A stretch of DNA of 64,000 nt from Oasisia sp. SBJ-2009 (Eukaryota; Annelida; Polychaeta; Sabellida; Siboglinidae): assembly GCA_964017155.1 (NCBI GenBank), contig OZ024858.1:25327187-25391186 (forward strand), read 5' to 3'. The notes under the pieces are model-generated. The model saw only the letters and a program-made list of their open reading frames with translations, had not been told where the DNA came from and searched no databases. This document shows, in pieces, positions 1-10,681 of this stretch. The number at the start of each line of letters is the position of its first letter. Position 1 is the stretch's first letter. The translations under genes and the position numbers were made by a program.

Positions 1-200
1 CTATTCCTGTTTGACAATAATATTCCAGTGATCTTGCGCACCTGAATCAAAATAGGTCAAATTATTAATTTACTTTATTACATTAGCATCGATGTCATAT
101 TTGAAATTGGCAAAGTTGATCAGTGCATTTATTTATACATACATTTATCGTTAGGTGGTGTCAATAATTGCGACACTGGGTAGTTGTGTTGATCGTGTCA

Positions 201-243
<43 letters not shown>

Positions 244-719
244 TGCGTGCGCGTGTGCGTGCGTGTGATGTGTGTGTGTGTATTTGTGTGATGTGATGTG
301 ATGTGTATGTGTATATGCACAGCTTACGTTAATGGTGCGCTTCCCTTTTTGTAATTATTATTAATAAACGTAACGAAACATCATAATTAACGTTACTTGA
401 AATTATTTACAAAATGTGTCTCAGAGCGTTGTGCATCTGGTGGCTCTGTCACAGTCGCAGTTTTCAGAATGTTTTATAAGCTGGTACAGCGGGTGTTGTG
501 TTAAACATAATTCTCCGCTTTTTAATGACATGTATATATCTCTGTCAGTGTGGCATGTATATAGCTGCAATGTTGTAATCATGTGGCTGGAGTTCTAATT
601 ACATGACGTTACATTAACAAAGGAGCAGTGTAGACTCTATATTAGATTAGGGATTTTTCAAAAGGGCTGCCGAGGTGTGACATCATTCGATGTATAGAGC
701 AAATTTACTATTTTACGAC
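1..719. other. unassigned sequence with TG-rich microsatellite
   Basis: AT-rich sequence with no convincing coding region. Short open frames here have no recognisable motif. The only clear structure is the TG-rich microsatellite listed separately. Confidence 0.5.
203..318. repeat. (TG)n microsatellite with degenerate tail
   Basis: About 20 uninterrupted TG dinucleotides are followed by a degenerate stretch of TG, TGCG and TGATG motifs ending in TGTATATG. This is a simple-sequence repeat with no coding signal. Confidence 0.95.
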
Positions 720-1037
720 GATTTTGTTAAAGTCAGGCCTAAACGGAGAGGAGACAACACTTCGGACACCACAGAAATAGGACCAAAATAAGACGCCCTG
801 CTGGTCAGGTTTGTAGAACTGTTGTCCAACGAAGCAGTTGGCGAGAAGTTACGCCATGTGCTAAACCTAAAGTCCCTCACTGATAAGCTGGACACATTAA
901 CTGAACACATCTCCCAGCTTAACGAACGGTTGGATAAGAAAGACGAGTATATTGCTACTTTAGAAGCAAGTCTGTCCAAGACTATAGAAGGCGTTGTGAA
1001 AGAAATCCGGTCTGACGTTGACTTAACTGGGCAATGA
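720..1037 (+). pseudogene. coiled-coil protein fragment, possibly retroelement ORF1-like or an exon
   Basis: An open frame reads on the plus strand through 792-1034. It continues upstream, past an in-frame TAA at 789, into a basic stretch (KVRPKRRGDNTSDTTEIGPK). Downstream of the stop the residues form heptads: LKSLTDKLDTLTEHISQLN, then LDKKDEYIATLEASL. This is a typical long parallel coiled coil. The fragment ends at a TGA at 1035 without reaching another domain. A basic N-terminus followed by a coiled coil resembles the start of ORF1-type proteins of some animal non-LTR elements, but no RNA-recognition or zinc-knuckle domain follows. There is no good ATG near the start of the frame. It could instead be a host exon. 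The coding signal is clear; the identity is open. Confidence 0.4.
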
Positions 1038-3850
1038 ACCGGCGACGCTGATTGATAACCTACAACGTGAATCTGGTTATATCTATAATTTCTTATTATT
1101 GTTTTTGGATCCACAAAAGTGTGCTGGCATTACCTGCAGAAATTGTTTTGAAAACTGAGCAATTAAAATGTTCCGCTATTCGTAATAATTGTTTATATAT
1201 GGTTCTGTTGGCTGTGCTAACTTGTTAAGCTGATTCATTTTTGTTGACAGCACGTTATCATACGTAGACATACAAACGTGTGGTTGTGTTGGCTGCCATA
1301 ATTAAATGCAGACATAATTTTTTGACTACGCCATTGCTATGTTCAGTTATACGTAACACATTTGTCTGATTATGTTGACTAAGCTAACACTTTTTGTGGA
1401 TACAGTTTTGTTTACAGTGCTACCACTAGGTATAGATGTACATGTTTTTGGTTGTGTCACTATGCACAGACACAATTTTTGTTGACTGCGCTATCGTTAT
1501 GTGCAGTTTTGTTTAACTCGTCTAAACATAATATTATATTTCAATTTAACTATTTCCTCCCTATGAACATCTCATGATGTCATTAACTCGACATTAACTC
1601 GACACAAAACAAAACCATCAACATAACACACACTAATTTGCTACTGCTCTACTTCTGCTAAACCTAAGATTGACCCTGATGAGCTCCCCATGACCTTAAA
1701 TATAAGAATGATGAGTTATGTCTGATTAATGATACAATCGACAGATGCAATTAATATGCCTTGACAATGATGAAACTCTGCCCATAAGTTATTTTGACAA
1801 AGATGAGAAGACCTCAAATTTCATACACTTGTTCAGTGGTGATTCTACCACTGCGGTGACTCCTTGTGACTTGTATTGAACATAGCATACAAATAATATA
1901 AATATAATACTAATATTAAAGTGGTAATATGTAAGAAAAATATAGTAACTGTATGTAATGTATACATATCAGTATCCAAGATGTGATAATCAGCTACGAG
2001 CAACAAGTAGAAGCACCAGGAAGAGTGAACTATTTGGAGGCCTAATTTTGTTTAGCACCACTTAATATTATAGAATGCTTGTAAACACGCTGTAAAGATC
2101 CGCCTATTCAGTGAAGTCTAGAGTAATCACGTTACCTCCAACCATAGTCATAGTGATAGTCAGACATATAATCCCTCAATCACAATGGCCAATACCACTG
2201 CCATGTCGTATCTGTACCCACACCGATTTCGCCGTTTAACTATAGTTTTGCCAAAATTCAATACGCCTGTGCTTTAGTTCCGTTATATATTGTCATACCA
2301 GGCATTCTGATATTTCGAAAATATTGCGTCTTAACGCACTTCTGAAGCAAGATAATCTGCCGGACTTATAATGATCTGCGCTGTTTCGGCCGTTGTTGCA
2401 TATTAATTGTTGCCTGTTGTTGCGTGTTTGTATAGAGTGTACTATTTGCTATTGCATGTTATTGTAGAGTGTACTCATTGTAATTCCAATTTGCAAGTGG
2501 AGAATATCTATATTACTATAACAATTACAAATAAGAGGGAAATAATTGTTAATACCTGAGGTTTGTATTGGCTTTTGAATGCACGATTTATCTCAGCGTT
2601 TCATTACTTTTAGATAAGATCAGCCTTATTGTCATGTGTATTCATTGCAGTTACAATAAAAAACTGGAATGCGTTGCAATGTTGGGTTGTCGTACAAGTA
2701 TGTCCACATGATTATGATCAAATATAATATTAAATGATGTCATATAACACATTGTATACCGCTTATCACATCTTGGAGAAGGGTCTAGAAATCCGAGGAC
2801 ACGCTGTTTAAACAAAGCGACTCACTCACATGCAGATGTTACATTGATATGTGGGACTATTGTGATTTCTGAAATGAATTAGCCATGACGTCTGCACAGG
2901 AATTTTTTTTTATTTGTGCCGACACTGTACATTTAGTAACAAAGTGTCCCGTGGTTGGGGTGAAGGCCTCAGCATGCTGTTTCCAGATCTGCGTGTGTTG
3001 CGGTATCCTCTTCCAGATGGTGCCCTGCCAGCACTCGTGTAGGTCGTCTCTCTAATGTCTCGTCTGTCACCCTCTGTATCACGTCCCTTCGTATGGTTTC
3101 CACGATGGCAATACGCTATGTCCACGGGTTTTCTTGTGTTCTAGTGATGCGACGTGTCTGGTCAGGTCCACGTCCTTTTATCACACCCTATTATCTGTGG
3201 TGTTATATCTAAAATATTACATTTCTTGCGATATGGTTGTGCTTAAAGCAATTTTTCTTGCAGTAAACATATTAAATATCAGTAAGAGAAATCATAATAT
3301 TCTCATGACAAAATACTTAAAAACGGTTCCCTCCAAAGTGTTTTTGAAATCGATATGCACAGTCTGGGTTGTCAAAAAAGGCCCCATATGCTAACGAACG
3401 AGCGCAGAAATCAACTTTTAAATACAAAATATGTTCCGTGCCTGAGAGGAAGGGTGTTATGAGAGGACTACGAGCCTCAGTTCCTTAAATATTCGCTGTT
3501 TATTATCATAATCGGTAAATACAAATGTGAACGTGGAAATCTAAATATTTAGTAATCGTAACAAAATATTATGAGAATATGAATAAGCTTAACGCAACTA
3601 AATAAGTAGGAACTATTAGTCAGTAACTGTGTTAATAAAATTATCGTAGTGTTATACACATCTTTATGTGGCAGGCTTGTGGACAATAAAGAATCATATG
3701 AACTGCGAAGAAAAATATCCATCTTTGCATGGTCAGTGTTCACGCTTCCTCGTCGTTTGAACTATATCATTTATGCGTAATAAAGCAGTCCAATTTCTAC
3801 ATTATAAAAAATATCGCAGAATGTCATAAACTATCAACCAACATACATCA
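1038..3850. other. unassigned non-coding stretch
   Basis: AT-rich sequence with no supportable gene. A weak, diverged direct repeat is visible: a segment around 1300-1345 (acataattttttgactacgc) reappears around 1465-1510 as a similar acaatttttgttgactgcgc. A short open frame on the minus strand at 2910-3125 is arginine-rich, but I recognise nothing in it and did not accept it as a gene. Confidence 0.4.
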
Positions 3851-3851
3851 A

Positions 3852-3853
<2 letters not shown>

Positions 3854-3912
<59 letters not shown>
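3854..3912. repeat. (TA)n microsatellite
   Basis: Roughly 29 TA dinucleotides. Any open frame crossing it encodes only alternating Ile-Tyr and is an artefact of the repeat. Confidence 0.97.
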
Positions 3913-3915
<3 letters not shown>

Positions 3916-4173
3916 TTATATATATAACTTTTTTTATTTGTTTGTGGTGTTGTTTGTGCGAGTGTACATACGTGGTTGAAATCCAACCTCCGCAATTTCG
4001 TATCCACGTTTTTCCATGTCATCCCACCTGGTCAGGACGTGTCTGGACCGCTATTAACAAAACCTGACCGTATCACAACAACCTTTTTAATTCTCCTTGT
4101 GAATTTCGAATGTTAGAAAAAAGAGATACCAAATCAAATGCGCAGTGCAGCGTACGTGACAAATATTATGTCT

Positions 4174-4206
<33 letters not shown>

Positions 4207-4282
4207 GCCACCGCCACCGCCACCGCCACCGCCACCGCCACCGCCACCGCCACCGCCACCGCCACCGCCACCGCCACCGCCA
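4174..4282. repeat. (GCC)n followed by (GCCACC)n microsatellite
   Basis: Nine pure GCC triplets change into about 13 GCCACC hexamers. The triplet frame stays open on both strands (His-Arg repeats one way, Ala-Val the other) simply because the repeat lacks stops. It is an unusually GC-rich block in AT-rich surroundings. Confidence 0.97.
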
Positions 4283-4575
4283 AACGCACCGATATCCGTC
4301 TATAATTACAGTACCTCCAAGCTATATCGTCAAACTGAATATTGGAGGTTAAGCAACTCCAAAATGTCTGCAACTGGTCGACATTTAATTTTTTTAAATG
4401 CATCAGGTGTGGGAAACCTCTTTGATCTACGTGAGACTATGACTCATGTCTGCAATACTATAACGTATAGACTACACAAATTATGTTTTTAGAAAAATGG
4501 AGCTTGTTATATTGCATTGCATAAATTAATGCATCATATATGATACTATGCTTTCTTTTTAGTTTAAGTTATCTT
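4283..4575. other. unassigned spacer
   Basis: AT-rich DNA between two microsatellites. No coding or structural signal was seen. Confidence 0.4.
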
Positions 4576-4631
4576 ACACACACGCACGCACGCACGCACG
4601 CACTCACGCACGCACGCACGCACACACACAT
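4576..4631. repeat. (CACG/CGCA)n microsatellite ending in (CA)n
   Basis: Tandem CGCA tetramers with one CTCA interruption, then a short CA run. It lies just beyond the putative splice donor of the minus-strand exon at 4668-4763, so it would be intronic to that exon. Confidence 0.93.
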
Positions 4632-4667
4632 ATACAGAGTATTAGTAGTTTGTATAAAGGCACATAC

Positions 4668-4763
4668 CTTATTGACATTACTCCAAAATGGCCCACGCCT
4701 GACCGACGCCTGAGAAAGAACAACCAAGAGTAAAAGACCCGCGGCAAACGTCATCGCCTTCAT
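4668..4763 (-). CDS. candidate first coding exon of a small secreted peptide
   Basis: Read on the minus strand, an ATG at 4763 opens a 32-codon stretch with a textbook signal-peptide profile. It has a short basic start (MKAM), a hydrophobic core rich in Leu and Val (FAAGLLLLVVLSQA), a small-residue cleavage region (SQAS-V) and then a mature start VRRGPFWSNVNK. It is followed at once by a good splice donor (AAG|GTATGTG, GT at 4667-4666). A pyrimidine-rich acceptor-like tract ending in CAG lies four bases upstream of the ATG, which would suit a 5'-UTR intron. No matching second exon was found at lower coordinates. It could be a lone surviving exon, or a chance hydrophobic frame in a sequence next to repeats. 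Its upstream end lies about 70 bp from the inverted-repeat element at 4834. Confidence 0.33.
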
Positions 4764-4833
4764 GATTCTGAAGAAAAGAGACGAATGACAGATCTGCATA
4801 ATTCGTGTGCCGATGTCGTTGCTTTTCTCGTAC

Positions 4834-5105
4834 GGTCTACAAACAGTAGCTTGTTCAGACATAAATGCTTAGTCTGACATAATTATAACAAGGAAAACCT
4901 TTTAATTGAAATTTTTTAGTTGTCTTCGCAATTATTTGAACGAAACGACTACACATAATTTTAGGTAAGTGGTCGATTTAATATTTTGTAAATGAATGGT
5001 TTGTATTCGCGTCCGCCTGTCCTATTTGCATCGGCGGTGTTTACGATCATATAATATTTATTTTTGGAAAGAATCGTTTCATCAACATTGGTTTTCGTGG
5101 GTCTA
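4834..5105 (+). repeat. left outer inverted arm
   Basis: Reverse-complement match to 10405-10678. Shared landmarks include aacaaggaaaaccttttaat, the ttgtcttcgcaattatttga block and the gcatcggcggtgtttacgat block. Divergence is moderate, with scattered substitutions and short indels, so this is not a recent duplication. Confidence 0.75.
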
Positions 5106-5768
5106 TGTGTAGTAGACAGAGATATTTTGACAATTCATATAAATTAGACCACTGAGAGGATGTTGAGTTCCCCCTGATTCATCGACACTCGTTACCTAAT
5201 CACATCACTCCGCCCAGTCCGAATCCTCACTTACATTTCTTCAGCTTTGTCAAACGCCGGGAAGCATGGCTACTTTACAACATAGAAAATAAGATAACAA
5301 TTAAGTTTGAATAAAAAAGTAAAAAACAACTGAATAAGCAAAACATATTTGCCTTAGTCAGCTATAACCTGCAGGAAATGGTCGCCAAGAGAAGTGAAGC
5401 AATACATCACCGAATACAGTTACTGCTTCAGTACTGAAACATATGGATTGCAGCTCACGTCAATCAGTTTCTTAACAATTTGGAACACAACGAACTGTAG
5501 CGGACAAGAAGTAACTTGGCAGTGACCAACTTCGGTGCCAACAGAAAAGTTAGGAATGGCGATAATGTTCTGGAAAAGGCTGACTGTTATTTAATGCAAC
5601 CTTATAAAATCATACAACTGTAGCCACAACGTATTCATTTAATAGACTATAACCCATTACTAGAAATAACTGCATAATTTCTGCAAACACGTTTTAAAGT
5701 TGTACGAAAGCCTTAATATCAAAATCAAATGTTTTTATTTAGTTTTTAGCAACATGATAGAGTGTTTC
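5106..5768. other. unassigned insert within the left inverted arm
   Basis: This is the first part of the extra sequence that separates the two left-arm blocks. I see no gene and no match to another part of the window. Confidence 0.4.

Positions 5769-5769
<1 letters not shown>

Positions 5770-5830
<61 letters not shown>
5770..5830. repeat. (TA)n microsatellite
   Basis: About 30 TA dinucleotides immediately upstream of subterminal repeat copy X2. The 134-codon open frame that crosses it is an artefact. Confidence 0.97.
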
Positions 5831-5833
<3 letters not shown>

Positions 5834-5889
5834 TGGATAAAACTGAAAATCAGACACATGAAATTGAATGTTTCCTTAGAGCCGCATAT

Positions 5890-6460
5890 AACCATGATAG
5901 TCGGGGCGCACGGTGGTCGAAGTGGACACCTCGTGCTATTTTTGGTTGCCCTGTTGTTTTCTAAACTTCAAACCTTCCTTAACAATAATCCAGAGGGCAA
6001 CCCTCTGAAATCAGTGTACCTCACTCCGAAAATCGCACTTAAATTCAGACGTATAGGGTGTCGGAATAGCCGTTTAGTCACAATTGCAATTTGTTTTTCT
6101 CATAGTTTGTTTTGGGCTACAAAGCTAGTTTTTATGGCAAACTATTCGTATTGCAGAGGAGCATAAACACAATAAATATCTTATTGAAATGTACATTTTA
6201 AGGCAACAGATTCTGCAAAATGTTAAAATAAACACTTCCGTTTCGTCATCGACATCATGTAACGTTTACCGTAGTTCTCTTAATATATACTCAAAATATA
6301 TGGTTAACATATCAAAATGATCCCCATTCATTCCTCTGTTGCTATATACCACGACATTGTAAAATGTGTCAGCACATCACATGTTTTTGAACTAACATAT
6401 ACGTCACCCCTCATTTTGGATTGACGTAATGTTTTGACACAAAATGGGAATAACTAGTAA
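5890..6460 (+). repeat. subterminal repeat copy X2 (~560 bp family)
   Basis: The first 145 bp (tagtcggggcgcacgg onward, including gtggacacctcgtgct) match 6604-6745. The following 400 bp (ttccgtttcgtcatcgac, atccccattcattcctctg, ctcattttgg) match copy X4 at about 7490-7920. It is one of four copies of the same family (X2, X3, X4 and the inverted X3'). Confidence 0.7.
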
Positions 6461-6599
6461 AATGGGGCACCTACAGGATCGATAGGGGGCGGTGATATGC
6501 AACTCAGGCATGTGATGTAATCGGGCTAATTACGTGCACGCGCTGTTTGTTTACTTTTTCAGTTTATCTTTGAATTCTTTAGGCTCCAACTGTTATTCG

Positions 6600-7160
6600 T
6601 GCATAGTCGGGGCGCACGGGAGTCGAAGTGGACACCTCGTGCTATTTTTGGTTGCCCTGTCGTTTTCTAAACTTCAAACCTTCCTTAATAATATTCCGTA
6701 GGCCAACCCTCTGAAATCAGTGTACCTCACTCCGAAAATTGCATTTACATTCAGGCTTATGTGGTCTCTTAATGGCCGCGCTGCATATATGTCTCTTTCC
6801 ACATTTTCACAGTAAATGTATGACAACAAACTTAAGTGTATCATCAAATAATCAGGAATGACGAGAACTAATATGTATGGCAATATCGTATTGATATGTT
6901 TATTTATTAGGAAGCCAGGTACAAAACATTGGACAATATATCGAAAAATCAGTTCGGTTTCGCAGTTGACATCTCACAACAGGAGTTATAATTACCTTAA
7001 TATGTAATCAAGATATTTATGTAATATATCACAATGATGTACATACATTTAACTACTGGATTATGCAAAGCAGTAGTAAAATAGTGCTACATTATACGCA
7101 ATCACGAGCCGAACATGTACCCCACCCCCTAAGTGTTGCGCAATCGTGACATGACGCATA
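6600..7160 (+). repeat. subterminal repeat copy X3 (left inner inverted arm)
   Basis: It starts with the same tagtcggggcgcacgg block as X2. From about 6625 it is the reverse complement of 10400-9885, sharing cgcaatcacgagcc, ccccaccccctaagtgttgcg and aggaatgacgagaac. The X3/X3' pair is closer than X3 is to X2 or X4. Confidence 0.75.
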
Positions 7161-7469
7161 TTGGAGTGGATTTCATTGATTGTATCAATTTCGCGTTTCT
7201 TAGTGTAATACTACACTAGTAAAGACAATCCTGATGCATACCCTACTGCTGGTTATTAATGCAATGTTTGTTTAAGGCAATATAAAATTATGATAACACG
7301 CATTATTCGAAATAAAAACACATCAAGGTGTTACTCAATCACATCTTATACATTGTTCTGAGTCATCTGTGTCACTCTTGTCATAGCCATTTTTTTCAAC
7401 AATAATTCAAACAGGTATTACTCGCCCATATTTGATAGCTTTCCCATCGTATGGCCAAGCATCACAACA

Positions 7470-7930
7470 CGGCACTTGAAAATTAAACTTCAATTCAGGC
7501 CTGAAGGTGTCGGAATGACTGTTAAGTCACAATGGCTAATTATGAAATATTCATGGTTTATTTAATGAAATTAGCTAGTCTCTGTACCAAAATATATCCG
7601 TAATGGTGAGAGGAATACAGACCACAAATATATTATTAAAATGTATATATTTTAAGGCAATGAGAAACAAACAATTGAAGAATAAGTAGAAAAACATTTC
7701 CGTTTTGTCGTCGATTTCATATAAATGTACCATAGTCACCTTACTACATATTCAAGCTATGTAATGAGTGAACATATCAAAGGTATCCCCATTCATTTCT
7801 CGGTTGATTTATACCATACAATTGTAAAATACATTTGAACATCACTTGTTCTGGAATCAACATACAGTGTATACTTCTCCACCTCATTTTGGTTTGACGT
7901 TAGATTTTAACATCATCTCTGGAATAACTT
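7470..7930 (+). repeat. subterminal repeat copy X4 (5'-truncated)
   Basis: Direct-orientation homologue of 6040-6450: gtgtcggaatgactgttaag, then tatccccattcatttctcgg, then ctcattttggtttgacgt. It lacks the first ~135 bp present in X2 and X3. It is diverged, and no open frame is conserved among copies. Confidence 0.6.
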
Positions 7931-8394
7931 GAATATATAAATACGTTGCGTCTAATAAGTAAATTAAATATAACGTATACTTGTTTTCAAATACATGAGG
8001 TATGTTATCATGTTTGAATGACATGTTTTGCAGCATATCAGTCATTTTAACTTAGTTTGGTGTCTACGATGATTTACCGACAACAAATACGAAACTAACA
8101 AAATAAACACAACGGACACTTATGATTACCAATTATATGGTATGTGACATCACTATATTTGACAATGTCTAAAAAACGGTAACTTCTCGTCTGCATAAGC
8201 TATTTTGATTGTTGAAGATAACAATTTGGTGACGGCAAGGACGAAGAATTTCGCACTGTTATCATCATAACGTATTGAATCTTTTTGTTGTCGAGCGCCA
8301 TACCTTCTCAAATTGAACCACACTACATTTCTTTGTGCGAAAAGCTTAAAGTCAGATTACTTGTAAAGATGAGTACTGTATATTTGCAACCTAT
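7931..8394. other. unassigned spacer inside the inverted-arm element
   Basis: AT-rich sequence between the last subterminal repeat and the decayed coding region. No recognisable signal. Confidence 0.4.
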
Positions 8395-9700
8395 ATGTCA
8401 TCAATAGTTTCAGTTGATGATTGTGGCATGGCAATTTTGCTGTTCGTCATCCATAAAGAAAGTAGAGCTCGGAAGCAACCACTATCAATGTTGGAATGCT
8501 TTTTACACAACACTGGCGTCAACAGTGCCAGCCACATGCTTTATATATGGTTTAATGATCCATTCTGTTCAAATAGATCCGCTTAGATTATGCAGCAAAC
8601 CTGGCCAATAAGTTTGGGGTGAAACACACAGTAGTTATGGCTGATCAGGCTTTGCACGATATTTCATATGGGCTACGGGAGCAAACTTCCCCTGATGATG
8701 ACATTGGCATCTTATTGTCATGTGTGTAGTTTCATCTCACTGTACACGCTATGGGCGCAGTTGGAAAAATTAGGTGGAGTCTTATCCTTATAGAAACTGG
8801 TTTGTGTAAGCAAGGATCGGCTAACAAACGTTTTGAACACAAATGACTACGGGAGGCACGGGTGCATTTGACAAATGGGAAAATGGGCAATTGGGAAAAT
8901 TGTGTTTAGTATAATAACATGCTCCCATTTGTTTTTGCTGCTGGTCACCACAACTACATTTATTCGCTGCCAATGTGCCTAACGGAAATGAACAACCTGA
9001 AGAACCCAGCACCATATGTATATCAGTACTTCAGGAAAGGTCAATATGATGTGCGAAAAAAGCTGAGTCATTCACATGTATCACTTCTGACATAGCTCAT
9101 GGGCAGACATAAAGCATAGATGTGAAGGAAAGTGCGAGTGGGCTTACATAAATACCCCTGGATGCTAAAATACGAACCAAGTAGCATTACACAAAGCCTG
9201 TGTCATCTGAGGTATCATTCCATTTCAAAGAAGTGATGAACCATCTGCAGTCTAGCAATCCCACGAAGATGGAAACCAGGAAATGATCAATCCCGTTACG
9301 GTAGACTCCAGCAATTAACTAAATATTGCCAGGAAACAGGGAGCCACTATCATGAAAACTCTGGAAACTGGAAAATATTTGAAAAACTGAGCTCCAGAAA
9401 TATTTGAGAGAAATTATTAGATATCGGTTGGAAGACGGGTTCCACACATTTGGAACCAGTATCTTTGTCGGTGCCGCCTTTACCAGAATTTTCACAATGG
9501 TATACAAGTTACGTGTCGCCGGCAAATGCCCTTGTAATTGTTCTTGCGCTAAATGCCAAGTGCCGCGTTGTGCTGCTTGCAAGTGCAAACGGAACGATAC
9601 TAAATGTAGGCGAGTAATACCTGTTCGGACTCTTGTTGAAAACAATGGCTGTGACAAGAGTGACACAGGTGACTCAGAACAATCTTTAAGATGTGATTGA
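8395..9700 (+). pseudogene. decayed multicopy invertebrate protein gene with Cys-rich C-terminus
   Basis: Several co-linear coding patches in changing frames make one broken protein. They are: 8414-8584 (ending MIHSVQIDPL); 8586-8729 (YAANLANKFGVKHTVVMADQ, then ALHDISYGLREQ); about 8731-8900 (HLTVHAMGAVGKIR, then LIETGLCKQGSANK and an in-frame TGA); 8942-9100 (GHHNYIYSLPMCLTEMNNLK, then YVYQYFRKGQYDVRKK); and 9404-9700 with closely spaced cysteines (CPCNCSCAKC, then CAACKCKRNDTKC and NNGCDKSDTGDSE). From memory, this order matches a repeated, uncharacterised animal protein family ending in a CXC/tesmin-like cysteine cluster. I could not search to confirm this. At least three frame changes and several stops show it is dead. 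It sits between inverted arms, so it may be the element's own gene or a captured one. Confidence 0.5.
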
Positions 9701-9884
9701 ATACCACCTTGGTATGTTTTTATTTTCGAATAATGTTATCATAATTTTATGTTGTCTTAACAAACATCGCATTAATAACCAGCAGTAGATTATGCATCAG
9801 TACTCTGTCTTTAATAGTGTATATTACCCTAAGGAACGCGAAAATGATACAATCAATGAAATCTACTCCGATTTGCGTCACGTC

Positions 9885-10400
9885 ACGATTGCGCAACACT
9901 TAGGGGGTGGGGTAGATGTTTGGCTCGTGATTACGTATAACGTAGCACTATTTTACTATTGCTTTGCAGTATTCAGTAGGTAATTGAATACACATCATTT
10001 TGATATATTACATAAGTATATTGATTACATATTAAGGTTAAGGATTAACTCCTTTTGTGTGATGTCAACTGGGAAACCGAACTGATTTATCGTTATTTTG
10101 TCCAATGTTTTGTATCTGGCATCTTGAAAAATAAACGTATCAAAAAGCTATTGCCATAAATAATAGTTCTCGTCATTCCTGATTATTTGATACTACACTT
10201 AAATTTGTTGTTATACAGTTACTGTGAAAATGGGAAAAGAGAAATGTATATAACTGGGCCATTAAGGGCATGGATATAACCGCAATTTTCGGAGTGAGGT
10301 ACACTGATTTGAGAAGGTTGCCCTCTGGAATATTTTTCGGGAGGGTTTGATGTTTAATAAAATACACGAAAACCAAAAATAGCACGAGGTGTCCACTACC
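9885..10400 (-). repeat. right inner inverted arm X3'
   Basis: Reverse complement of about 6625-7160. It contains the inverted form of the ccccaccccctaagtgttgcg-type block near 9890-9915 and ends at the inverted gtggacacctcgtgct block at 10382-10398. Confidence 0.75.
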
Positions 10401-10404
10401 TCCA

Positions 10405-10678
10405 ACATTTATCCACGATAACCAATTTTGATGAAACGATTATTTCCAAAAATAAATATTATCAGATCGTAAACACCGCCGATGCACGTAGGACAGACTG
10501 TCGCCACCACAGGCCATTCATTTACAAAAATACTAAATCGACCATTTACCTAAAATTGTGTGTAGTCGTTTCGTTCAAATAATTGCGAAGACAATTCAAA
10601 TTTCTCAATTAAAAGGTTTTCCTTGTTAGAAGCCAGAAAAAACATTTCTGTCTGAACAAGTTGCTGTTTGTACACCAC
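10405..10678 (-). repeat. right outer inverted arm
   Basis: Reverse complement of 4834-5105 and directly contiguous with the inner arm. The element ends near ctgtttgtacacc, where sequence homologous to the 2.2-kb array unit begins (tctcgcgcggcgcgg). Confidence 0.72.
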
Positions 10679-10681
10679 GTC

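Larger units (their letters stand above)
4834..10678. mobile_element. composite element with long inverted terminal arms (probable DNA transposon remnant)
   Basis: The outer 270 bp at 4834-5105 are the reverse complement of 10405-10678 (shared landmarks include acaaacag, cttgttcagaca and aacaaggaaaacc). The next arm segment at about 6625-7160 is the reverse complement of 9885-10400. In the right arm the two blocks are contiguous, making about 790 bp. In the left arm they are separated by about 1.5 kb of extra sequence. Between the arms lies a broken coding region with a Cys-rich end. The layout (long inverted arms around a gene) fits a DNA transposon with long TIRs, but no transposase catalytic motif was recognised and no clear target-site duplication is visible at 4834 or 10678. 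The right end abuts the truncated 2.2-kb repeat copy. Confidence 0.55.

Noticed and set aside
2910..3125. Arg-rich minus-strand open frame
   Set aside because: No motif, no splice context and no homologue recognised; a competing frame is equally open.
3729..4067. Open frame containing an Ile-Tyr run
   Set aside because: Produced by translation of the (TA)n microsatellite.
4110..4403. His-Arg-rich and Ala-Val-rich open frames on opposite strands
   Set aside because: Both come from the GCC/GCCACC microsatellite, which has no stops in any frame.
9404..9700. Cys-rich frame considered as a metallothionein
   Set aside because: The cysteine spacing and the NNGCDKSDTGDSE tail fit the C-terminal cluster of a longer decayed protein better, and co-linear patches lie upstream.
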